Source: Rhodoplanes sp049284695 (GTDB lineage Bacteria > Pseudomonadota > Alphaproteobacteria > Rhizobiales > Xanthobacteraceae). From it: 7,888 bases of DNA. The position numbers and the translations under genes are program-made. Within the stretch, counting starts at the first letter, position 1, and each line of letters begins with the position of its first letter. Of the stretch, positions 1 to 5,400 are shown one piece after another. The stretch covers positions 1 to 7,888 of the forward strand of contig JBAPYK010000114.1 in NCBI GenBank assembly GCA_049284695.1, given 5' to 3'. The notes beneath the pieces were generated by a model, which did not search any database, was not told where the DNA came from, and saw only the letters and a list, made by a program, of their open reading frames with translations.

Positions 1-447
1 GCGTCCGCGCCCGGCCTTCACCATCGATCCAAGCACCTGCCGAATGCAGAGATAGGGACCGGTAAGATCGACATCGATCAGGCGTTGCCACAAGGCACGG
101 TCGGTCTTGCCGAACGGCGCCGCCTCCGCAATGCCGGCGTTGTTCACGAGAATCCGCACCGGGCCGAAGGCTTCGGCGGCTTGGGCGAAAGCGGCGGCGA
201 TGCGCGCTTCGTCCGTCACGTCGATCGGAACCGCCTGCGCGCGGCCGGAATGCGTCTCGCGCAACCGCTTGACCTGCTCGGCGAGAGCGGCCTCGCTGCG
301 CGCCATCAGCGTAACATCCGCGCCGAGACGCGCGAGCGTCGCAGCGATTGCGGCGCCGATCCCGCGCGAAGCGCCGGTCGCGACCGCATGTTGGCGTTGC
401 AGCGGCAAGCCGCCGGCAGGATCGGTGGCGAATGTCTGTTCGCTCAC
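1..447 (-). CDS. Short-chain dehydrogenase/reductase (SDR), N-terminal 149 residues, runs off left edge
   Basis: Classical SDR oxidoreductase acting on a hydroxyl/keto group with a nicotinamide cofactor, presumably cytosolic. Visible: the Rossmann dinucleotide motif TGASRGIG (residues 24-31), an Arg right after strand beta-2 (MARSE, R50), IDV near 75-77 and NNAG at 102-105. The basic residues in the glycine motif and after beta-2 are the usual NADP(H) signature. EntA-type 2,3-dihydro-2,3-dihydroxybenzoate dehydrogenases carry an acidic residue there and use NAD, so an EntA role is unlikely. The position that is normally the tetrad Asn (VNLTG) reads VDLTG (D127). The Ser and Tyr-x-x-x-Lys residues lie beyond the edge. 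The start is GTG at 447, with GGGAGGT 6 nt upstream; it overlaps the TGA of the ligase gene by 4 nt (GTGA), implying one translationally coupled operon. I infer a reductase or beta-oxidation-like step on the CoA ester made by the neighbour. The family is sure, the substrate unknown. Confidence 0.9.
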   Translation of the reverse strand, partial: MSEQTFATDPAGGLPLQRQHAVATGASRGIGAAIAATLARLGADVTLMARSEAALAEQVKRLRETHSGRAQAVPIDVTDEARIAAAFAQAAEAFGPVRILVNNAGIAEAAPFGKTDRALWQRLIDVDLTGPYLCIRQVLGSMVKAGRGR

Positions 448-2138
448 GTGGCGACCTCCCCTGTTCTGCTCGTGTCGGAACCCGGGACGTCCATGCGGCC
501 GGCGACCCTCTCGGCGACCAGTTTGGCTTCGATCATGCGCCGCAGCTCCCGCCGCAAAATCTTTCCGGCCGGGCTGGTGGGAAAGGATGATACGACCTCC
601 AGCCGTTCCGGCAGTTTGAACTTGGCGATCCGGTGGGCAAGCAGGAACGATTTGATCTCGTCCAGCGCTAGCTCGCCCTCGGAAGTGAGCATGACGAAGG
701 CGCAGGCCTTCTCGCCGTAGACCGGGTCGGGCATGGCGACGACGCAGGCATTCTTGATCCGCGGATGGGCGAGCAGGTGATTCTCGACTTCCTCGCAGCT
801 GATCTTCTCGCCGCCACGATTGATCAGGTCCTTGAGCCGGCCTTCGACATAGAGGTTATCGCCGCGTTTCCGCACGGCGTCGCCCATGCGATAGAATCCG
901 TCTGCGGTATAGGCGGCGGCGGTCGCCGTCGGCGCCCGGTAGTAGCCGCGAATCGTGTAAGGCCCGCGGCAGGCCAATTCGCCGATCGCGCCGTCGGGCA
1001 GCTCGCGCCCCCGCTCGTCCACCACTTTGATCTCGTCGCCCGGCGAGACGGGACGGCCGGAGCTCGTCAAGCGAATTTCCTCGGGATCGTCGAGGCGCGT
1101 CATGTTGATGAGCCCTTCGCCGGTCCCGTAGCTTTCCTGATAGATGCAATGGAAACGCCGCTCGATGCGCGCGCGCAGCTCGGGAGCGAGCTTGACGCCG
1201 CCGCCCATGAATACTTGCAACGAGCTCAGGTCATGCCGCTCCGGCGCATCGCCGGCGAGCCAGTTCACCGCCAGCGGCATCGCCGCCGACATCACCGTCA
1301 CGCGCTCGCGCGCGATCAGGGGAAAGACCGTTTCGGCGCTGACATCGGGCGCGATCACCGCTGTTCCTCCCGCCGCCAGCACGCCGAGCACGCCGGGGCA
1401 GCCGAGCGTGTAATTGTGCGACATCGGCAGCAGGGCGAGGAAGACCGTGTCCGGGCCGAAGCCGGCAATGCGGCCGCATTGCTGGCAATTATAGACGTAG
1501 TCGTTGTGGGTGCGCGGAATGAGCTTGGGAACCCCGGTGGTTCCGCCCGACAAAAGCATCAACGCGACGTCGTCGGCGGGCGGCGCCAGGGCATCGATCT
1601 CAGCCTCTTCGATACCGCCCGACGCCGCCATATCTGCGAGCGCCACCTGCCCCGGCCAGGGCTCGCCGGCGATGACTGTCAGGCGCAGCGACGGCGATCG
1701 GCGCGCGATTTCCGCGGCCAACGGCCGATAGTCGAAATCGCGCAGGCGATCGGGGGCGAAATAGGCCACGGCGTCGGCGTGCTGGACGAAATAGGCGAGC
1801 TCTTCCTGCCGGTGGGCCGGCAGCGCCATCACCGGAATGGCCCCGATCCGCAACAACGCGAAAAAGGTGACGACAAGGTCGAGCCCGTTCGGAAGCTGCA
1901 ATACGACGCGGTCGCGTGGGCGCAGACCCGCAGAGGCGAGGCCGGCCGCCAGCCGGCCGATGCGCTCGCCGAGCTCGCGATAGCTCATCCGCTGGTCCCG
2001 GAAGACGATCGCGACCTTGTCCGGCGCGCCGGCGATCACGCGCGCCAGCATCTGCCAGAGCGTGATGTCCTGCCAATAGCCCTTCTCGCGATAGAGGCGC
2101 GCAAACTCCTCCGGCCAGGCTGTGCAGCCTTCGAGCAT
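444..2138 (-). CDS. Aryl-acid adenylating enzyme, EntE/DhbE/YbtE family; probable salicylate-type aryl-AMP/CoA ligase
   Basis: ATP-dependent activation of an aromatic acid to the aryl-AMP, then transfer to CoA or a carrier protein. The 564 residues (DhbE about 539) align end to end with DhbE from memory, starting MLEGCTAWPEEF. Visible ANL motifs: P-loop LSGGTTGVPK (196-205), aryl-pocket HNY (241-243), A5 YGTGEG (337-342), A7 YRMGD (416-420), hinge GRLKDLINRGGEK (433-445) and A10 Lys526 in SPAGK. Pocket positions differ from DhbE: Cys247 for Ser240, Ser336 for Val329, Ile344 for Val337. The Ser-to-Cys change is reported for salicylate-activating enzymes. No aryl-carrier domain is present. A roughly 20-residue polar tail follows residue 543. 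The ATG at 2138 is chosen because the family N-terminus begins there and GGAGGG lies 9 nt upstream; the frame stays open to 2729, but that part is antisense to marR. Downstream it overlaps the SDR gene. The divergent MarR gene and the FNR-type box suggest catabolic, oxygen-responsive control. A siderophore role (DHB-AMP ligase) cannot be excluded. Confidence 0.93.
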   Translation of the reverse strand: MLEGCTAWPEEFARLYREKGYWQDITLWQMLARVIAGAPDKVAIVFRDQRMSYRELGERIGRLAAGLASAGLRPRDRVVLQLPNGLDLVVTFFALLRIGAIPVMALPAHRQEELAYFVQHADAVAYFAPDRLRDFDYRPLAAEIARRSPSLRLTVIAGEPWPGQVALADMAASGGIEEAEIDALAPPADDVALMLLSGGTTGVPKLIPRTHNDYVYNCQQCGRIAGFGPDTVFLALLPMSHNYTLGCPGVLGVLAAGGTAVIAPDVSAETVFPLIARERVTVMSAAMPLAVNWLAGDAPERHDLSSLQVFMGGGVKLAPELRARIERRFHCIYQESYGTGEGLINMTRLDDPEEIRLTSSGRPVSPGDEIKVVDERGRELPDGAIGELACRGPYTIRGYYRAPTATAAAYTADGFYRMGDAVRKRGDNLYVEGRLKDLINRGGEKISCEEVENHLLAHPRIKNACVVAMPDPVYGEKACAFVMLTSEGELALDEIKSFLLAHRIAKFKLPERLEVVSSFPTSPAGKILRRELRRMIEAKLVAERVAGRMDVPGSDTSRTGEVAT

Positions 2139-2147
2139 GCGGGCGTT

Positions 2148-2153
2148 CCCTCC
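2148..2153 (-). promoter_or_regulatory. Ribosome binding site of the aryl-AMP ligase gene
   Basis: GGAGGG on the minus strand, 9 nt before the ATG at 2138. It decides the start of the ligase gene against the much longer open frame extending to 2729. Confidence 0.75.
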
Positions 2154-2219
2154 GTCGTCTGCGCCTGCGCGCGACGCTTTGCCATTCACGCCAGCCGTCG
2201 GTGCCGGTTGACGCGTCGA

Positions 2220-2237
2220 TTGTTCAAACTTAAACAA
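2220..2237. promoter_or_regulatory. 18-bp inverted repeat, candidate MarR operator
   Basis: TTGTTCAAACTTAAACAA: 5-bp perfect arms TTGTT/AACAA around an 8-bp AT-rich centre, in the only AT-rich patch of the divergent intergenic region. It covers about -6 to +12 of the transcription start predicted for the ligase operon, where a bound repressor would block initiation. MarR dimers usually bind 16-20 bp AT-rich inverted repeats between their own gene and a divergent target. The repeat is seen directly; the assignment to this MarR protein is inferred. Confidence 0.5.
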
Positions 2238-2279
2238 GTCATAAAAGGTTTGCGGCGCCGCCTCCTTGATTCCGATCAA
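2238..2279 (-). promoter_or_regulatory. Predicted class II FNR/FixK-type promoter of the ligase-SDR operon
   Basis: A perfect TTGAT-CGGA-ATCAA box (minus-strand reading 2279 to 2266) is followed by 22 nt and then a -10-like TATGAC (2243 to 2238). With a start near 2231 the box centre sits at -41.5, the standard class II geometry for FNR/FixK activators. There is no good -35 hexamer, which is normal for such promoters. The leader to the ATG would be about 93 nt. The mirror-image position toward marR has no -10-like hexamer, so the box points to the ligase gene. The sites are seen; their function is inferred. Confidence 0.6.
2266..2279. promoter_or_regulatory. FNR/FixK (Crp-Fnr family) binding box
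   Basis: TTGATTCCGATCAA matches the palindromic consensus TTGAT-N4-ATCAA at all ten specified positions and lies in the intergenic region between the divergent ligase and MarR genes. In Hyphomicrobiales such boxes are read by FixK, FnrL or AadR-type regulators under low oxygen. Confidence 0.7.
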
Positions 2280-2493
2280 ACGGAAAGCCGATCGCGGGAC
2301 TGCGTAACGGGTCGAGGCACGATCACAGGGAACTGTTTCGACGCTGGCGCAACTTGCTCTATCGTCTGTCCTAATTTGTGGTTCTGGCGGGAGCTTAGTC
2401 ATGCCGGCGGGGAGCGCTTTCGCGCAGGCCCGGCGCGTGGCCAAAATCGGCGGATCGACGCAGCAGCGCCAATGCCGTCTTGGGAAGTCGGGG

Positions 2494-3027
2494 ATGATCA
2501 AGAAGGAACGCTCTCGCAGGACCGGTTCGATCGAGACCGGGGTGTGGTTGCGGCTGTTAAGCTGCACCAACATCATCGCTCGCCATCTGCGGCGCAATCT
2601 GAAGGAGTCTTTCGCGCTCACGCTGCCGCGCTTCGACCTGCTGGCGCAGGTCGCACGTCCGCCGCTCGGCCCCTCGCTCAGCGAGCTGTCGCGAAAACTG
2701 CTCGTCACCAAGGGAAACATCACCGACATCGTGGCGCGCCTGGAAGCGGTCGAGCTGATCGAGCGGCGGCGCGACGATGCGGACGGCCGGATTCAATATG
2801 TCTTCCTGACGCCGGAGGGGCGCAAACTGTTGGATGACATACTTCCGGTGCACGACAAGTGGATCAAGGATCTCATGCAGGAGTTGAGCCGGGAAGAGCT
2901 TGACACACTCTACGACGCGCTCGGCATCCTCAAGGGCGCGTTGAAGCGCATGGATGCGCGTGACGACGAGCCCGACCTTGCGCTGGAGGGCGAAGACGAC
3001 GATTCCCGCGCGCGCGTCAGCCGGTAG
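2494..3027 (+). CDS. MarR-family transcriptional regulator
   Basis: Winged-helix dimeric regulator, probably a ligand-released repressor of the divergent aryl-acid ligase operon. From the ATG at 2494 it has 177 residues. An N-terminal dimerisation helix (about 16-40) is followed by the HTH with recognition helix VTKGNITDIVARLE (71-84), then a wing of the DxRxxxxxLTPEGR type (95-110). C-terminal dimerisation helices span about 111-153, ending in an acidic tail (DARDDEPD, EGEDDD). The divergent placement beside an aromatic-acid ligase matches known MarR pairs such as BadR; the effector is likely the aryl-CoA or the free acid (inference). Start choice: the MarR fold begins well after 2494, and GGGAAG lies 6 nt upstream. 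An in-frame ATG at 2401 with GGGAG 7 nt upstream would give 208 residues; its extra 31 residues look non-conserved, but it cannot be excluded. The 3' end overlaps the converging GT9 gene by 11 bp. Confidence 0.9.
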   Translation: MIKKERSRRTGSIETGVWLRLLSCTNIIARHLRRNLKESFALTLPRFDLLAQVARPPLGPSLSELSRKLLVTKGNITDIVARLEAVELIERRRDDADGRIQYVFLTPEGRKLLDDILPVHDKWIKDLMQELSREELDTLYDALGILKGALKRMDARDDEPDLALEGEDDDSRARVSR

Positions 3028-4132
3028 CGGATTGCGGGGGCAGGCGCACGGGCGCGCCGCTCGTCTGTTGCCGTCGCATTGCGAGCGCGGCGTCGACCGC
3101 TGGCATCACCGCGCCGATTGAGAGTTCGTCGAGGCAACGGCTGTAACTGTCGATGTGCCGCTCGCAGCCCTCAAGCTGGCAGGGAAGGCAGGGCAGCGGG
3201 TTTTGCACGATCCACACATTGCCGCGCTGCTGGATTGTCCCTGACGCCTCCCACGGCGCCGTCAGGCCACCGACCGGCCATGGCCCCCACTGGCGCGGAT
3301 CGGTCGGACCGAGCAGCGCGACGGTCGGGCAGCCGGCGGCGGCGGCGAGGTGCGTCACCGAGGTGTCGGGACCGACATACACCGCAGCTCCTGCAATCAG
3401 CGCGGCGATGTCGGGGAAGCTCAGCACTCCGTCCAGCCGGCGCACGGCGGGAAGGCCCGCCCAGATATCGTCGAGATAGCGGCGATCGGCTTCCGAAGGT
3501 CCGCCGGTCGCGACCACCGCCAGCCCTCGCGTGGCGAGCTCTTCGGCCAGCGCGCGCCATCCCGCCTTGGTCCATCGCTTGTAGCGAAACATCGGGGCGG
3601 CGTGGACGACGGCATAGGGGACGTCGGGGCGAATGGCTTCGCTCCCGCCGGCCGGGCACACCAGTTGGGCGATCCGCGGGATGCCGAGCGCGTCGGCAAG
3701 CCGCAACACCTCCTCGACGCGATGCAGGCCCGCGCCCGCAGGGATGCTGCGGGTGAGCGCATAGCGAACGAGGCGTCCGCTCAGCCGCGCGGCCACCGGC
3801 GCGACGCGCCTGCGGCCCGCCAGGATCGCGAAATAGGTCGGCCGGTCGCCCGTCTGGGTCGATATCGCGAGGTCGTAGCGCCGGAACAGCCGCCGCGCGA
3901 GCGCAAGGCTTTGCGCCGTGGATGGGCGCGCCGGCATCATGATGACGCCGTCAAGATCGGGATTGCCGGCGAGAATGACGTCCGTACCGGCGAACACCAG
4001 CGCCTCGATTTTTGCGTCGGGCCAGGCGCGGCGCAGGCTGCGCATGAGCGGCGTCGCGAGCAGAACGTCGCCGAGCCGGCGCAGCGCGACCACGAGGATG
4101 CGCGGTTGCGGCGGCAGGTCGAGGCGGCTCAT
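3017..4132 (-). CDS. Glycosyltransferase family 9 (heptosyltransferase-like) protein
   Basis: GT-B fold inverting transferase related to the LPS core heptosyltransferases (WaaC/WaaF/WaaQ), acting on the cytoplasmic side of the inner membrane. It has 371 residues, a normal family length. Visible: the N-terminal strand and acceptor-site motif ILVVALRRLGDVLLATP (12-28, with the conserved Asp22), a mid-protein HAAP-x-x-x-YKRW (178-187), and the donor-site block VGPDTSVTHLAAAAGCPTVA (253-272) followed by LLGPTDPRQWGPW. The C-terminal part carries a Cys/His cluster, C315-x2-C318-x4-C323-x2-H326-x6-C333, which is absent from WaaC as I know it. The ATG at 4132 overlaps the TGA of the upstream membrane-protein gene (ATGA), has no clear Shine-Dalgarno and is probably translationally coupled. 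The neighbours (O-antigen ligase-like, GT2) indicate LPS core or other surface glycan assembly. The acceptor and the sugar are unknown. Confidence 0.92.
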   Translation of the reverse strand: MSRLDLPPQPRILVVALRRLGDVLLATPLMRSLRRAWPDAKIEALVFAGTDVILAGNPDLDGVIMMPARPSTAQSLALARRLFRRYDLAISTQTGDRPTYFAILAGRRRVAPVAARLSGRLVRYALTRSIPAGAGLHRVEEVLRLADALGIPRIAQLVCPAGGSEAIRPDVPYAVVHAAPMFRYKRWTKAGWRALAEELATRGLAVVATGGPSEADRRYLDDIWAGLPAVRRLDGVLSFPDIAALIAGAAVYVGPDTSVTHLAAAAGCPTVALLGPTDPRQWGPWPVGGLTAPWEASGTIQQRGNVWIVQNPLPCLPCQLEGCERHIDSYSRCLDELSIGAVMPAVDAALAMRRQQTSGAPVRLPPQSATG

Positions 4133-5400
4133 GGCGGAGACACAGGCGCAAGGATGGCGGGCGAGCGCGAGCCGCGCAGCACGAGGCCCCCCAAGACGCC
4201 GACGCCGAACACATAGGTCCAGCCTTGGGTGAAGTCGAACAGGTGCGAGTTGAACAGCGACGACACGATGTTCTGGACGACGACGATAAGCCCGATCCAA
4301 CCTGCTGTCCCGCCGCCACGAAACAGGAGCAGATGGGCGATCCACATCGCCGCCAGGAGGCCGGTCCCCACGAGTCCCAACTGGATGGCGACGGCGAAAA
4401 CCTGATTATGCGGGTTGCCGGTCACAATCGATTCTGCGCCGGTCGAGCCTGTGGCGGTGCGCCGGAACGTGTCGGTAAATGCCGCCGTTCCATTCCCCAG
4501 GACCGGCGCCTGCTCGACCAAGGCGATCGATCGTTGCCAGAAGGCAATTCGCAGCCCGCTCGAAGTATTCACCTGCCCAGCGCGATATTGATCAATATCG
4601 GCCGCGACGACGAGCACACGGCCCCGCAGAAAGGGGGAGGCGCTCCACGCTATGCCGGCGAGCACGAGGCCCGCGAACAAGAGCGCGAGACCGCCCTTCC
4701 AGCCAGCCCAAGACACGCCCAACAACACCAGCAAGACCGGGATGACGACGAGCACGGTGCGGCTCGGCGCGACAAAGGCGACATTGGCGAACAGGGCGAG
4801 CGCAAGCGCAACCGAAAGGGCGGCGAACATCCGCCGGCCGGCGTTCGCCGTCTCCGCGGCGAGAACGAGCAGGGCGAAAGCGGCGATGACGAATTCCCCG
4901 CTTTGGGCGATGTAGTCCTTCGCGGGAACTCCAGGCAGAGGATAGTTGGCGCGCCAAGACAATTGTGGCCAAACCGTCAACATCCACGACAGCGCGAGCA
5001 GCACGAGAACGGAGACGAGATAGGCGCCGAGCACCTCCCAGCCGCGGTCGGACCGACGAAATTGGGCAAAGAGCAAGGGAATCATCAGGAGCTTGAAATA
5101 CGGACCAAGGCCCTCAAAGCGCCCCGCCCAGCTTGCATCCGCCCACAGGAGGCCAAGTATTGCCAGAACGCACAGCGCCACCGGCAAGCCGCCCGCCGGC
5201 GTCACGACCTCGCGGCGAATCGCCGCGAGGTCGTGCGTCGGCAACAGCGCGATCAGCCACAGCACGACGAGGACGCCGGTCGCCGAAGTCGACCAGGGGA
5301 GCGACACCGCGACGGCGGCGGCGATCGCGTCGGCCACCGTTTGCAGACGTTCGCGCTGGATCGTACGCGCGCTGGTAATGACGTCGATGGCGCGCATCAT
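4129..5400 (-). CDS. O-antigen ligase / Wzy-type polysaccharide polymerase family membrane protein
   Basis: Polytopic inner-membrane protein of the Wzy_C (O-antigen ligase, WaaL-like) family, which transfers or polymerises lipid-linked glycans on the periplasmic side. It has 423 residues and roughly ten or more hydrophobic segments (for example about 28-53, 71-86, 103-112, 122-143, 168-181, 191-210, 215-230, 236-252, 336-360, 366-383, 394-408). The large hydrophilic loop between about 253 and 335 carries the family motif SSGLRIAFWQRSIAL (280-294), then VLGNGTAAF and GNPHNQ (328-333; His331). A further NSHLFDFTQGW block is at 384-394. Ligase and polymerase cannot be separated from sequence alone. 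The start at 5400 (tandem ATG ATG, 5400 and 5397) is chosen because the first ATG overlaps the TGA of the GT2 gene (ATGA); the 3' end overlaps GT9 in the same way. Codons 56-66 are a perfect 33-bp palindrome, described separately. Confidence 0.9.
   Translation of the reverse strand: MMRAIDVITSARTIQRERLQTVADAIAAAVAVSLPWSTSATGVLVVLWLIALLPTHDLAAIRREVVTPAGGLPVALCVLAILGLLWADASWAGRFEGLGPYFKLLMIPLLFAQFRRSDRGWEVLGAYLVSVLVLLALSWMLTVWPQLSWRANYPLPGVPAKDYIAQSGEFVIAAFALLVLAAETANAGRRMFAALSVALALALFANVAFVAPSRTVLVVIPVLLVLLGVSWAGWKGGLALLFAGLVLAGIAWSASPFLRGRVLVVAADIDQYRAGQVNTSSGLRIAFWQRSIALVEQAPVLGNGTAAFTDTFRRTATGSTGAESIVTGNPHNQVFAVAIQLGLVGTGLLAAMWIAHLLLFRGGGTAGWIGLIVVVQNIVSSLFNSHLFDFTQGWTYVFGVGVLGGLVLRGSRSPAILAPVSPP
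4583..4600. repeat. 18-bp perfect palindrome inside the O-antigen ligase-like gene
   Basis: CGATATTGATCAATATCG is its own reverse complement across all 18 bases and is clearly more AT-rich than its surroundings. It encodes the DIDQY stretch (residues 268-272) at the start of the large hydrophilic loop. No function is visible. Confidence 0.6.
5203..5235. repeat. 33-bp perfect palindrome (16-bp arms, 1-bp centre) inside the O-antigen ligase-like gene
   Basis: The left arm CACGACCTCGCGGCGA (5203-5218) is the exact reverse complement of the right arm (5220-5235), with a single A at 5219 between them. Pairing stops at the next base on each side. It spans exactly codons 56-66 (HDLAAIRREVV), in a predicted cytoplasmic loop between the first two membrane segments. 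It could form a very stable GC-rich hairpin in mRNA or single-stranded DNA, with a small loop opened at the centre. Confidence 0.9.

Noticed and set aside
375..386. 12-bp palindrome CGGTCGCGACCG in the SDR gene
   Set aside because: Palindromes of this length are expected about twice by chance in a window of this size, more in GC-rich DNA.
2208..2236. Possible plus-strand promoter for marR (TTGACG, 17 nt, TAAACA)
   Set aside because: The -35 is good but the -10 matches only three of six bases, and it would leave a leader of over 200 nt. Too weak to list, though it would overlap the candidate operator.
2139..2729. Upstream extension (197 codons) of the aryl-AMP ligase frame
   Set aside because: The family N-terminus (MLEGCTAWPEEF) and a strong ribosome binding site fix the start at 2138. 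The extension is antisense to marR and crosses the predicted promoter.
765..2837. 690-codon open frame on the plus strand
   Set aside because: It is antisense to the well-supported aryl-AMP ligase and has an Arg/Ala/Gln/His-rich, non-domain-like composition typical of shadow frames in GC-rich coding DNA. It also runs through the divergent promoter region and into marR.
4133..4345. Upstream extension of the GT9 frame
   Set aside because: The GT9 fold begins right after the ATG at 4132, which also forms the ATGA overlap. The extension is an out-of-frame reading of the O-antigen ligase-like gene.
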